From Clostridia bacterium (GTDB lineage: Bacteria > Bacillota > Clostridia > TANB77 > CAG-465), in contig JAFWCU010000016.1 of assembly GCA_017534305.1 (NCBI GenBank), positions 1 through 64,000 of the forward strand: a stretch of DNA of 64,000 nucleotides, in the 5' to 3' direction. Positions 40,762 through 51,000 of the stretch are shown piece after piece; the stretch's first letter is position 1, and every line of letters begins with the position of its first letter. The notes beneath the pieces were generated by a model. That model did not search any database, had not been told where the DNA came from, and saw only the letters and a program-made list of their open reading frames with translations. A program made the translations under genes and the position numbers.

Positions 40762-43479
40762 ATGTTAAAACTAAAAAATATTACAAAAACATATGAAACA
40801 GATGGAGTAGAAGATGTTCAAGCTCTAAAAGGAATAGATATAAACTTTAGAAAATCTGAGTTTGTATCAATACTTGGACAAAGTGGATGTGGTAAGACAA
40901 CACTACTAAACATAATTGGGGGATTAGACAGATATACGACAGGAGACTTAGTAATTAACGGTAAATCTACCAAAAATTATAAAGACAAAGACTGGGATGC
41001 ATATCGTAATTACTCTGTAGGATTTGTCTTCCAAAGCTATAATTTAATACCACACCAAAGTGTACTAGCAAATGTTGAACTATCGCTAACTATATCTGGA
41101 TATAATGCTAAGAAAAAAAGACAAAAAGCAATAGACGCATTAGAAAGTGTTGGACTTGGTGATCAAATACACAAAAGACCATCTCAATTATCTGGTGGGC
41201 AAATGCAAAGGGTAGCAATTGCAAGAGCAATAGTAAACGACCCAGATATAATACTTGCAGATGAACCAACCGGAGCACTAGATACAAAAACTAGTACTCA
41301 AATTATGGATTTACTTAAAGAAATATCTAAAGATAAACTAATTATAATGGTTACACACAACCCAGAAATTGCTGAAAAATATTCAACAAGAATAGTTCGT
41401 CTAGTAGATGGAAAAGTTACAGATGATACAAATCCATATAATGAAGAAGAAAAAGAAGAAGAGAGCAAATACGCAAATAAAAAGACTCATATGAGTTTTA
41501 TTACAGCTTTAAAACTTAGTTTAAATAACTTAATGACTAAAAAAGGAAGAACAATACTTACTGCATTTGCTGGAAGTATTGGAATAATAGGTATAGCTTT
41601 AATTCTTTCACTTTCTTCAGGAGTAAATAAATATATAGAGGATATACAAAAAGAGACAATGTTGTCTTACCCTATTGAAATAGAAGCAACTTCTATGGAT
41701 TTATCTAGCATATTAGGAGATACTAGTTTTTATGAACTAAATGAAGCAGACCATGAAAATGATGCGGTTTATTCAGATGTAAAAGGAATTGAAAGAGTAA
41801 GTAAAGTATCAATGACTTTATCTAAAAATAATTTAACAGATTTTAAAAAATATCTAGATAACAAAGAATCAAGAATTCATGAATATTTAGGGGAAAATGG
41901 TGTAGTTTATTCATACTCAACTAATTTTGATCTTTATTCATATGATCCAGATGGAAAATTAGTAAATGCAGATGGCTCAACATTTGAAACCAAAAACAAT
42001 GCATCTATGGCAATAACAATGGCAAGTGGATTTACATCATCTGCATCAGCTTCAATGGATACTTCAAATATAATAGATGAAATAATGCCAGGAACAACAG
42101 AAGAAGAGATAATTAGTCCTGCATTTATTAATGAATATGAATTAATAGAAGGAAGATATCCACAACAATACAATGAAGTAGTAATAGTATTAGATAAAAA
42201 CAATGAAATATCTGCAACAACTCTATACAATTTAGGACTACTTCCATCTAAGGAATATAAAGATATAATTAAAAAACTAGAAGCAGACGAAGCTGTTGAA
42301 ACTCAAAAGCAAAAAATATCATATGAGGATATATTAAATAAAACATTCAAAATAATACCTTCTTGCGATTATTATATTAAAAAAGATAACGGATTGTTTG
42401 AAAATGTTAAAGATAGTTCTGGAAAAGTAGAAGAATTATTAAAAAATGCAACAGAACTAAAAGTTGTAGGAATAATAAAACAAAAAGAAGAATCAAAAAA
42501 TGCATTAATAAGTAGTACGCTAGGTTATACAAAGCTACTAACAAATTATATAATTGATCATACAAACAACTCAGAAGTAATAAAAGCACAAGAAGCAGAT
42601 TCTTCAAAGAATGTAATTAATGGATTACAATTTAAAATTTCTACAGATGATGAAAAAGTTGAAGAAGCAAAAAAATATTTAAGAAATCTATCTATTACAG
42701 AAAAGGCACAATTTGCATCAGCAATTATGATACAATCAGCTGACCCTATGATGCAATCACAAATGATGTATTTGTCTGAGTCACAACTTGCAAGCTTTAT
42801 AGACTCATATGTAGACAATCCAGACAGAGACCTTATGATTAAATTCTATGATGATACAATAAGCCCAGGAACATATGAAGACAATATGAAAAGCTTTGGA
42901 AAAGTGTCATATGATACACCATCTAAAATTCAAATATATGCAGATACATTTGAGGCAAAAGATGGAATTACAGAATGTATTAATGAATACAACAATACAG
43001 TAGAAGAGGAAGATAAGATTACATTTACAGATTTTGTAGGACTATTAATGAAATCTGTAACAACAATAATTAATGCAATTTCATATGTTTTAATTGCATT
43101 TGTATCAATATCACTTATAGTATCAAGCATAATGATTGCAATTATTACATATATTTCTGTTTTAGAAAGAACAAAAGAAATTGGAATACTAAGGGCTATG
43201 GGTACATCTAAAAAAGATGTTTCAAAAATATTTAACGCAGAAACATTTATTGAAGGTTTTGTAGCAGGTGTATTAGGTATTGTTGTTACAATGCTATTAA
43301 ACATACCAATAGGAAAAATAATTCACGCAATAACAGATACAGACATGAAACCCGTACTACCTCTTGGTGGGGCAATAGCATTAATAATAATTAGTGTAAT
43401 ACTTACTGTAATAGCAGGTTTAGTACCTTCAAAAATAGCAGCTAAAAAGGATCCTGCAGTAGTACTTAGAAGTGAATAA
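40762..43479 (+). CDS. ABC transporter: ATPase fused to FtsX-type permease (MacB-like)
   Basis: A 905-residue fusion. The N-terminal ATPase has GQSGCGKTT, LSGGQMQRVAIARA and IILADEPTGALD. A membrane helix near residue 270 (SIGIIGIALILSLSSG) leads to a roughly 480-residue outside domain rich in charged residues, then three membrane helices with ISVLERTKEIGILRAMGTSK, the FtsX signature. This is the mechanotransmission type (MacB, LolCDE), often used for peptide antibiotic efflux or sensing. Substrate unknown; no two-component system is adjacent. ATG 40762 follows AGGAG. Confidence 0.9.
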   Translation: MLKLKNITKTYETDGVEDVQALKGIDINFRKSEFVSILGQSGCGKTTLLNIIGGLDRYTTGDLVINGKSTKNYKDKDWDAYRNYSVGFVFQSYNLIPHQSVLANVELSLTISGYNAKKKRQKAIDALESVGLGDQIHKRPSQLSGGQMQRVAIARAIVNDPDIILADEPTGALDTKTSTQIMDLLKEISKDKLIIMVTHNPEIAEKYSTRIVRLVDGKVTDDTNPYNEEEKEEESKYANKKTHMSFITALKLSLNNLMTKKGRTILTAFAGSIGIIGIALILSLSSGVNKYIEDIQKETMLSYPIEIEATSMDLSSILGDTSFYELNEADHENDAVYSDVKGIERVSKVSMTLSKNNLTDFKKYLDNKESRIHEYLGENGVVYSYSTNFDLYSYDPDGKLVNADGSTFETKNNASMAITMASGFTSSASASMDTSNIIDEIMPGTTEEEIISPAFINEYELIEGRYPQQYNEVVIVLDKNNEISATTLYNLGLLPSKEYKDIIKKLEADEAVETQKQKISYEDILNKTFKIIPSCDYYIKKDNGLFENVKDSSGKVEELLKNATELKVVGIIKQKEESKNALISSTLGYTKLLTNYIIDHTNNSEVIKAQEADSSKNVINGLQFKISTDDEKVEEAKKYLRNLSITEKAQFASAIMIQSADPMMQSQMMYLSESQLASFIDSYVDNPDRDLMIKFYDDTISPGTYEDNMKSFGKVSYDTPSKIQIYADTFEAKDGITECINEYNNTVEEEDKITFTDFVGLLMKSVTTIINAISYVLIAFVSISLIVSSIMIAIITYISVLERTKEIGILRAMGTSKKDVSKIFNAETFIEGFVAGVLGIVVTMLLNIPIGKIIHAITDTDMKPVLPLGGAIALIIISVILTVIAGLVPSKIAAKKDPAVVLRSE

Positions 43480-43503
43480 AATTCGAAAATGTTAATAATA
43501 ATT

Positions 43504-43535
43504 AAAGTCCAAGGAGAAATCTTTGGACTTTTTTA
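43504..43535 (+). terminator. terminator of the ABC fusion gene
   Basis: AAAGTCCAAG/CTTTGGACTTT (43504-43513 and 43521-43531), T-run. Confidence 0.82.
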
Positions 43536-43598
43536 TACATTCTTGTAAAATAAATAATTATATGATAATATCTAAATGTACATTTAAGGGAGGACAAA

Positions 43599-44459
43599 AT
43601 GGAAAAAATTGTAATTGAAGTGGGTTCTACTGTAACTAAAGTAGATAGTTTCGATGGAGAAAACATCAATCACATTAAAAGTGTAACTATAACTTTTAAG
43701 AAAAACTATAAAGAAAATGGAAATAAGCTAAAAAAAGAAGATATAGATAAATTAATTGAAACAGTAAATGAAACAGACAAATCTAATCTGTTTGTATGTG
43801 GCACAAGTATATTTAGAGATTTACAAGATGATGAAAGAGAAGAATTCTTAGATTATTTTAAATCTAAAACAGGACTAGATTTTAATATTATTTCATCTGA
43901 AGAAGAAAATATATATACAGTAAAAGGATCAACAAAAGTTGTTAAAGAGGCATTAATATTTGTAGGTGGAGGCGGATCTACCGAAATGTCTTATGTAAAA
44001 GACGGAAAAATTCAAGAAATGGCAAACAACAACTTTGGCGTAATGGATGTAATGCATGAGTTCCCAGATTTAAGTGAAGATTTAGCTACATCTAAACTTG
44101 AAGATGTAATGAACTATATTAGACAGAGAATTCAAGTACCAGATATTCAAACAGATATAATGATTCTTGCAGGTGGTGGACATGGACTTTTTGCAAGAGA
44201 ATCTGGAGTAAGATATGAGAAAAACTCATTATATGAAGATAAAAATGAACCAATTATGATGGACATAGCCACAAGAATAGAAGACACAAAAAGATATTAT
44301 ACTCAGATTTCAATGGAAGAGATTAAATCTAGAGTAGAAGATCCTGCATGGTGGTTTGCAACTCGTGCAATGTGTGCTTTTGTACTTGTTGTAGCAGAAA
44401 AAATAGGTGCAAAATATATAGTTCCAACAGATATATCAATGATTTATGGAATTGTTTAG
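43599..44459 (+). CDS. Ppx/GppA-like phosphatase family protein
   Basis: A 286-residue ASKHA-fold protein: IEVGSTVTKVDSFD (phosphate loop 1), CGTSIFRDL, ISSEEENIYT (Ppx-type EE motif), FVGGGGSTEMSY (phosphate loop 2) and MILAGGGHGLF (adenosine motif). Ppx/GppA proteins split polyphosphate or pppGpp. It lacks the extra C-terminal domains of full Ppx. Followed closely by a yitT-like gene (16 bases). Confidence 0.8.
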   Translation: MEKIVIEVGSTVTKVDSFDGENINHIKSVTITFKKNYKENGNKLKKEDIDKLIETVNETDKSNLFVCGTSIFRDLQDDEREEFLDYFKSKTGLDFNIISSEEENIYTVKGSTKVVKEALIFVGGGGSTEMSYVKDGKIQEMANNNFGVMDVMHEFPDLSEDLATSKLEDVMNYIRQRIQVPDIQTDIMILAGGGHGLFARESGVRYEKNSLYEDKNEPIMMDIATRIEDTKRYYTQISMEEIKSRVEDPAWWFATRAMCAFVLVVAEKIGAKYIVPTDISMIYGIV

Positions 44460-44475
44460 GAGGTAAAATAGATTT

Positions 44476-45330
44476 ATGAAAAAGAAGGTACTTAAACAGA
44501 TAGGATCAATTTTCTTAATAATTATAGGATGTGCATTAGCAGCATTTGCAATAGGTGCAATATTAATACCAAATCTAATTCTAGATGGTGGAATAAATGG
44601 TGTATCAATAATGCTTGCTCAACTAACAAAACTAAAACCAAGTTTATTCATAGTGCTACTTAACATACCGTTTATATTATTAGGATTAAGATCTTTAGGT
44701 AAAGAATTTGTGTTAAAAGCATTATTTGCTATGTTAGTTTTCTCTGGTATGTTACTATACACAGAAACAATGGAAATTGGAATACAAGATAAACTGCTTG
44801 CAACAGTGTATGGAGGCTTAGTACTAGGAATTGGAGTAGGGCTAATTATTAGATATGGTGGATGCTTAGATGGAACAGAAATTGCAGCTATAATCCTAAG
44901 CAAAAAAACTAGTTTTTCAGTAGGACAAATTGTACTAATATGCAATATATTTATATATGGAACTGCAGGCTTCCTATTTGGATTTAGCAGAGCTTTATAC
45001 TCACTTTTAACTTACTTTATTACTTTCAAAGTAATAGACTTTGTATCTGAAGGATTAGAACAAGGAAAAGCAGTGCTTATTGTTACAAACCAAAGTGCAA
45101 AAGTTGCAGGAGAAATATATAAAAGACTAGGAAGAACAGTTACATCTTTTGAAGGTAAAGGATTAATAAACGGAGAAACAATGATTCTTTACTCAGTAGT
45201 TACTAGACTTGAGCTAACAGAGATAAGAAATATAGTAGCGGCTGCAGATGTGCAAGCTTTTGTAACAGTAACAGATGTTTCAGAAATAATTGGAACACAT
45301 ATGAAGAAAAAACCAGAGATAGAGGAATAA
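44476..45330 (+). CDS. YitT family membrane protein
   Basis: A 284-residue protein with five to six membrane spans (DUF161, GGINGVSIMLAQLTKLKPSLFIVLLNIPF and GGCLDGTEIAAIILSKKTSFSVGQI) and a cytoplasmic DUF2179 domain at the end (LEGKGLINGETMILYSVVTRLELTEI). Common in Firmicutes; transport role unproven. Likely co-transcribed with the Ppx/GppA-like gene. A terminator overlaps the stop. Confidence 0.88.
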   Translation: MKKKVLKQIGSIFLIIIGCALAAFAIGAILIPNLILDGGINGVSIMLAQLTKLKPSLFIVLLNIPFILLGLRSLGKEFVLKALFAMLVFSGMLLYTETMEIGIQDKLLATVYGGLVLGIGVGLIIRYGGCLDGTEIAAIILSKKTSFSVGQIVLICNIFIYGTAGFLFGFSRALYSLLTYFITFKVIDFVSEGLEQGKAVLIVTNQSAKVAGEIYKRLGRTVTSFEGKGLINGETMILYSVVTRLELTEIRNIVAAADVQAFVTVTDVSEIIGTHMKKKPEIEE

Positions 45331-45345
45331 CCTCTATCTTTTTTA
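45317..45345 (+). terminator. terminator overlapping the yitT stop codon
   Basis: AGATAGAGG/CCTCTATCT (45317-45325 and 45331-45339) and six T. Confidence 0.85.
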
Positions 45346-45413
45346 TTTTTTGTAACTTTCTGTATCAAAAATTTTTTCTTTGTGATATACTACTTACACG
45401 GGAGAATAGTGTT

Positions 45414-45959
45414 ATGGAATATTTAGATGTAGTAGATGAAAATAATAATTTAACAGGACAAGTAGTAGATAGAAATACTGCACACAAAGAATTGCTTTAC
45501 CACAGGCATGTTTCATGCTGGATAATGGATAAAAAAGGAAGGGTATTACTTCAACAACGTGCACTAATTAAAAGTAATAACCCTGGAATGTGGGCAAAAA
45601 CTGGTGGACATGTGGATAGCGGTGAAACGCCAATTGATGCAGTAAAAAGAGAAGTGTATGAAGAGATAGGACTTGTAATAGATGAAAAGTGTTTAACAGA
45701 AGTTGCAATATATAAAAGTCAAAGACCAACAAGTGCATATTTTACATATAACTATTTGCTTGTTCAAGAAATAGACATAGATAAACTTGTGTTGCAAAAA
45801 GAAGAAGTCGAAAGCGTAAAACTTTTTGAAATAGAAGAACTAATTGAGGATAAAAAGAAAAATCCTCAAAACTATACTTTTTCAAAATGGAAAAATGAAG
45901 AATTTGATGCACAAATGAATCTTTTAAAAGCAGCAAGAGAAAAAATATTAAAGGAGTAA
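45414..45959 (+). CDS. Nudix hydrolase (isopentenyl-diphosphate isomerase-like group)
   Basis: A 181-residue protein with an intact Nudix box, GGHVDSGETPIDAVKREVYEEIGL, and the flanks MEYLDVVDENNNLTGQVVDRNTAHKELLYHRHVSCWI that place it in the group often annotated as Nudix or IDI-like. Catalytic Glu residues are all present, unlike the Nudix protein at 11827. Substrate unknown. It precedes a HAD gene by 2 bases, so the two are coupled. Confidence 0.88.
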   Translation: MEYLDVVDENNNLTGQVVDRNTAHKELLYHRHVSCWIMDKKGRVLLQQRALIKSNNPGMWAKTGGHVDSGETPIDAVKREVYEEIGLVIDEKCLTEVAIYKSQRPTSAYFTYNYLLVQEIDIDKLVLQKEEVESVKLFEIEELIEDKKKNPQNYTFSKWKNEEFDAQMNLLKAAREKILKE

Positions 45960-45961
45960 TT

Positions 45962-46573
45962 ATGATTAAAAATATTGTTTTTGACCTTGGGAATGTTATC
46001 CTTATGGATAAACCAATTAATTCACTAGATTGTTTAAATCTAGATGAAAAAGATTATGAATGTATAAAAATAAACTATTTCTGGAAATGGAAAGAAATGG
46101 ATGAAGGAAACAAAACTTTAAAAGAGCATTTCCTTGAGTCAGACATACCAGACTATTTAAAACAAGATGAAAGAATTCTTGAAAGAGCTACAAACTATTA
46201 CAAATATAGACCATTTAATGAAGAAGTAATAGATTTAATAGTAAAATTAAGACAGAACGGATATAAAATATATGTACTTTCAAATAATAATCATGAGACA
46301 TTTAACTATTTATTAACTACAAAATTAAAAGATTTAATAGATGATTGGGTTGTATCTTGTGAATATCACATGGGAAAACCAATGCCAGAATTCTATAATA
46401 TATTATTTACAAAATGTAATATTAAACCAGAAGAATCTTTCTTTATAGATGATAGACCAGACAATATCGCAACAAGTGAGTCTTTAGGAATGAAAGGACA
46501 TATATTTAACTACAAAGAAGATGGGATAAATAAACTAATAGAAGATATGAGAAAAAACAATATAAATTGTTAA
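45962..46573 (+). CDS. HAD-superfamily (IA) phosphatase
   Basis: A 203-residue HAD hydrolase: FDLGNVILMD carries the nucleophile Asp in the FDLGNV form typical of the YihX/epoxide-hydrolase-like group, YVLSNNNHE is motif II, KPMPEFYNILF motif III and FFIDDRPDNIATSESLG motif IV. In this group the second Asp of DxD is Gly, as here. Likely a sugar-phosphate phosphatase. AAGGAG precedes the ATG. Confidence 0.88.
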   Translation: MIKNIVFDLGNVILMDKPINSLDCLNLDEKDYECIKINYFWKWKEMDEGNKTLKEHFLESDIPDYLKQDERILERATNYYKYRPFNEEVIDLIVKLRQNGYKIYVLSNNNHETFNYLLTTKLKDLIDDWVVSCEYHMGKPMPEFYNILFTKCNIKPEESFFIDDRPDNIATSESLGMKGHIFNYKEDGINKLIEDMRKNNINC

Positions 46574-46603
46574 TAATAGACTTCATTAATAGGAGGTATA
46601 GTT

Positions 46604-47503
46604 ATGAAAGAAAAAGTTAATGTATATTTTACAAAAGAGATTACGCCAGAAAGTTTGGTAAAAATCTATGAAGCAGTAGGATATGAATTACCTGGAAAAG
46701 TTGGTGTAAAGATTTCTACAGGCGAGCCTGGAGGACACAACTATTTAAAACCAGAATTAATTAAAGACATTGTTTCACATTTAAATGGAACAATAGTAGA
46801 AAACTGTACAGCTTATGGTGGAAAAAGACAAAATTTAGAAGATCATCTAAAATGTGTAGAAGATCATGGATTTACTAAGATTGCAGATGTAGATATTTTA
46901 GATAGTGAAGGAGAGTTTGCAATACCAACAATTGAAGGATGCAAACATTTAGATAAAGACATTGTAGGTTCTCACTTAGAAAACTATGATTCATTACTAA
47001 TGCTTTCACACTTTAAAGGTCATGCAATGGGTGGCTTTGGTGGAGCACTTAAAAATATGTCTATAGGTGTTGCATCAACTGCAGGAAAACTAAATATTCA
47101 CTCTGCAGGAGCACAAAACCAAGAACAAAGCTATGTTTGGTCACATTTACCAGCTCAAGATGATTTCCTAGAGTCAATGGCTGAAGCTTGTTCTGCAGTA
47201 ATGGATTATTATGATAAACGTGGAGGAATCGTATATATAAACGTAATAAACAATCTTTCAGTAGACTGTGATTGCGATTCAAATCCAGAAACACCATGTA
47301 TGCAAGATATAGGAATTGTTGCATCTTTAGACCCTGTTGCATGTGACAGAGCATCTTTAGACTTAATATATAAATCTCAAGATCCAGGAAGAGAACATTT
47401 CCTAGAAAGAGTTGAAACAAGACATGGAGCACACACAATAGAACATGCTGTAACTTTAGGACTTGGAACAACATTCTATGAATTTATAGATTTAGATAAA
47501 TAA
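46604..47503 (+). CDS. DUF362 domain protein
   Basis: A 299-residue DUF362 protein. KVGVKISTGEPGGHNYLKP, LSHFKGHAMGGFGGALKNMSIGVAS and ACDRASLDLIYK are the family features. Many members carry a 4Fe-4S ferredoxin domain; here only scattered Cys near residue 223 (CDCDSNPETPC) are seen, so a small metal site is possible but no full ferredoxin. Function unknown. GGAGG precedes the ATG. Confidence 0.85.
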   Translation: MKEKVNVYFTKEITPESLVKIYEAVGYELPGKVGVKISTGEPGGHNYLKPELIKDIVSHLNGTIVENCTAYGGKRQNLEDHLKCVEDHGFTKIADVDILDSEGEFAIPTIEGCKHLDKDIVGSHLENYDSLLMLSHFKGHAMGGFGGALKNMSIGVASTAGKLNIHSAGAQNQEQSYVWSHLPAQDDFLESMAEACSAVMDYYDKRGGIVYINVINNLSVDCDCDSNPETPCMQDIGIVASLDPVACDRASLDLIYKSQDPGREHFLERVETRHGAHTIEHAVTLGLGTTFYEFIDLDK

Positions 47504-47517
47504 ATATGAACATTAAT

Positions 47518-47543
47518 AAGGCCTAGCATTTGCTAGGTCTTTG
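47518..47543 (+). terminator. hairpin terminator after the DUF362 gene
   Basis: AAGGCCTAGCA/TGCTAGGTCTT (one G-T pair) with a TT loop; T-run weak (TTG). Confidence 0.55.
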
Positions 47544-47583
47544 TTAGTTGTTGTCGTTTTAATTTATAATTCAATTCTGATAC

Positions 47584-47612
47584 TTGCTCTAGACTACATA
47601 ATATGGTATAAT
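47584..47612 (+). promoter_or_regulatory. promoter of a small frameshifted gene
   Basis: TTGCTC (47584-47589) and TATAAT (47607-47612), spacing 17; AAGGAGG follows at 47652-47658. Confidence 0.55.
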
Positions 47613-47665
47613 AACAAGGTAAATTTATATATTAAATCTTTAAATAATTTCAAGGAGGTTTTGCT

Positions 47666-47942
47666 ATGTTTAACTTTTTATTTGCAAACAAAAAGAAAAA
47701 CTCTGCTATAATATGCAGGAAAGAGGAGCTATTTCCTTCACGGATATGAGCTAAAACAAGAATTAAGAAAAATACCATTATATGGAATTGAAATACAAAA
47801 CATAAATATAGAGGCAATAGAAAACTACATATTTAGTGAATATGTTTATCATTATGAAAGAGTTAGTGGATATACAAGGGAAGTAGCACTAAGAAAAGCT
47901 CTAAAAAAATATATGAATAATTTTAATATAAAAAACTATTAA
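47666..47942 (+). pseudogene. small unknown gene with +1 frameshift
   Basis: AAGGAGG precedes ATG 47666. The first frame reads MFNFLFANKKKNSAIICRKE and stops after 27 codons. The +1 frame, entered near 47708-47716 (run ATAATAT), reads AGKRSYFLHGYELKQELRKI and on to the TAA at 47940-47942, directly before a terminator. Promoter, ribosome-binding site, good coding character in both halves and the terminator suggest a single gene of about 91 codons broken by one extra base. Sequencing error or programmed frameshifting would look the same. No family recognised. Confidence 0.5.
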
Positions 47943-47969
47943 GCAAGAATTAATTTTCTTGCTTTTTTT
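47941..47969 (+). terminator. intrinsic terminator before dnaE
   Basis: AAGCAAGAA/TTCTTGCTT (47941-47949 and 47956-47964) and a run of seven T. Confidence 0.8.
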
Positions 47970-48015
47970 ATATACTTTGACAAAAAATTTTGATATAATA
48001 CAAGTGGTGATAGAG

Positions 48016-51000
48016 GTGAGTTTTGTTCATTTACATTTGCATACAGAGTATAGTTTACTTGATGGTGCAATAAGAATTAACGAAGTAGTACAAAAAGCAA
48101 AAGAATATGGTATGCCAGCAGTAGCTATTACTGATCATGGTAACATGTTTGGAGCAATAGAAATGTATAAAGAGTGTAAAAAGCAAGGTATAAAGCCAAT
48201 TATTGGTTGTGAAGTATACGTTGCTCCTCGTTCACGTCTAGACAAAGAAGGAAGATTAGACACAGAACCAAACCACCTAATACTACTTGCAATGAACAAT
48301 ACTGGATATAAAAACCTATCTAGACTCGTTTCACTAGGCTATACAGAAGGCTTTTATTACAAGCCAAGAATAGACCTTGAAATCCTAGAAAAATATAGTG
48401 ATGGGCTAATATGTTTGTCTGCGTGCTTAGCAGGAGGACTTGCAAGAAGAATTACTGCAGGAGACATTCGTGGTGCTAAAGAGCACATAGAAAAATATAT
48501 TAGTATTTTTGGAAAAGATAGATATTTTCTTGAGATACAAGATAATAAATTAAGAGAACAAATATTAGTAAATCAAAAACTAATTGAGTTTTCTAAAGAG
48601 TATGGTTTGCAACTTGTTGCAACAAATGACTGTCACTACTTAAATAAAGAAGATTATGATTTTCATGAAGTGCTACTTTGCATTCAAACAAGAAAAACAC
48701 TAAATGATGAAGATAGAATGAGCTTTAAGGTAAATGAGTTTTATTTCAAATCTCCAGAAGAGATGAAAGAAGCATTTAAAGCAGTACCAGAAGCAATAGA
48801 AAACACATTAAAAATAGCAGATATGTGTAATGTGGAAATAGAATTTGGCCATACAATTCTACCAGAGTATAAAATTGAAGAAAACATGACTCATTTAGAG
48901 TATTTTACGAAAAAATGCTATGATGCTATACCTAAAAAATATCCAGAATCAAAATGGCCACAAGTCAAAGAAAGACTAGATTATGAGATAAGCGTAATAG
49001 ATAAAATGGGATATATAGATTATTTCCTAATTGTACAAGATTTCATTAATTATGCAAAAGGAGAAGGCATACCTGTAGGCCCAGGAAGAGGTAGTGGAGC
49101 AGGCTCACTTGCTGCATACTTAATTGGTATTACAGACATAGATCCTTTAAGATTTGGGTTAATATTTGAAAGATTTCTAAATCCAGAGCGTGTAAGTATG
49201 CCAGATTTTGATGTAGACTTTTGTTATGAAAGACGTCAAGAAGTAATAGACTATGTAAGTAGAAAATATGGTCATGATCATGTGGCTCAAATAATAACTT
49301 TTGGTACAATGGCAGCTCGTGCAGCAATTCGTGATGTTGCAAGAGTTTTAGACATACCATACCAAAAGGCAGATACTATTGCAAAATTAATTCCTCATAG
49401 TTTCAAAATAACAATAGATGAAGCGTTATCTGAAAGTCCGGATTTAAGGAAACTATATAATGAGGACATAGAAACTAGAAGAATAATAGATATATCTAAA
49501 AAATTAGAAGGCTTGTGTCGTCAAGCATCAACTCATGCATGTGGTGTAGTAATTACAAAAGAACCAGTAGTAAACTATGTACCAATGTATGAAAATGAAG
49601 GACAGCTAACAACAGAGTATACAATGACTACACTAGAAGAGTTAGGACTTCTTAAAATGGACTTTTTAGGACTAAGAACTCTAACAGTAATAAACGATGC
49701 TAAAAAATTAATTAAGAAGATACATGGAATTGATGTAAACTTTGGAGATTATGATGATCCTGGAGTATACAAGATGTTAACCCAAGGAAAAACACTTGGT
49801 GTGTTCCAAATGGAAAGTCCAGGATTTAGAAAAATGATGATGAAAATGGAACCTGATTCAATAGATGATATTATAGTTATGATATCTCTTTATAGACCTG
49901 GACCTATGGATCAAATCCCACGTTACATTAAAAACAAAAATAATAAAGAAAACATTGAGTATACGCATAAGTCATTAGAAAGTATTCTAAAACCTACATA
50001 TGGTTGTATGGTATACCAAGAGCAAGTTATGCAGATATTTAGAGAGCTTGCAGGATATACTCTAGGACGTGCAGACATTGTTCGTCGTGCTATGGGTAAG
50101 AAAAAGATAGATGTAATGAACAAAGAACGTGAAGTGTTTGTTGAAGGTGCTTCAAAAAATGGAATAGATGAAGTATCTGCCAACAAGATTTTTGATGAAA
50201 TGGCAGAGTTTGCAAAATATGCTTTCAATAAATCTCATGCAGCAGCATATGCAGTTGTAGCATATGAAACAGCATATTTAAAATATCACTACCCTGCAGA
50301 ATTCTTAGCTGCAAATATGAATTCATTCATGGGCAACCAAAATAAAGTACCTGTGTATATAAATGAAGCAAGGGAACTTGGAATTGAAGTCCTAAGACCA
50401 GATATAAACGAATCATATTCACGTTTTGCAGTAATAAATGGAAAAATTAGATTTGCATTAAGCTCAATTAAAAATGTTGGTGAAAGTGCAATAGAAGAAA
50501 TAATTAAAGAAAGAAAGCTTAATGGAAAGTATACAAGCTTTTTAGATTTCTGCCAAAGAGTATCAACAGAGACAGTTAATAAACGTTGTGTTGAAGGCTT
50601 AATAAAAGCAGGATGTTTTGATGAATTAGAAAAGGAATACAATCGTTATGATATCTTAGAAAACTTTGAGATGATCATAGATGGTGTAAATCATCAAAGA
50701 AAGAATAACTACGTAAATCAAATGGACTTCTTTGGAGAAATAGAACCAAGTGGTCAAAGTAGTATAAAGATAGAGAAAAGCGGAAGAGTACCAACTAGTA
50801 GAGAATTACTAGATATGGAAAAAGAAATGCTTGGACTATATATTAGTGGACATCCACTAGACGAATATAAAGAATATGTTAAGAAAAATGCAACTGTTAC
50901 AACTTTAGAATTAAATGAAGAAGCTCAAAGTGAAGATGAAGAAGATAATAATAATACTGAGCCAAAGCAAAGCTATGATGAAAAAACAGTAACACTTTGT

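Noticed and set aside
11783-47999. The string GACAAAAAAT occurs close before TATAAT at three promoters (about 11783, 31219 and 47979)
   Set aside because: Distances to the -10 differ (8 to 11 bases), and two of the promoters have a better -35 at 17 bases. In such AT-rich DNA this is likely chance.
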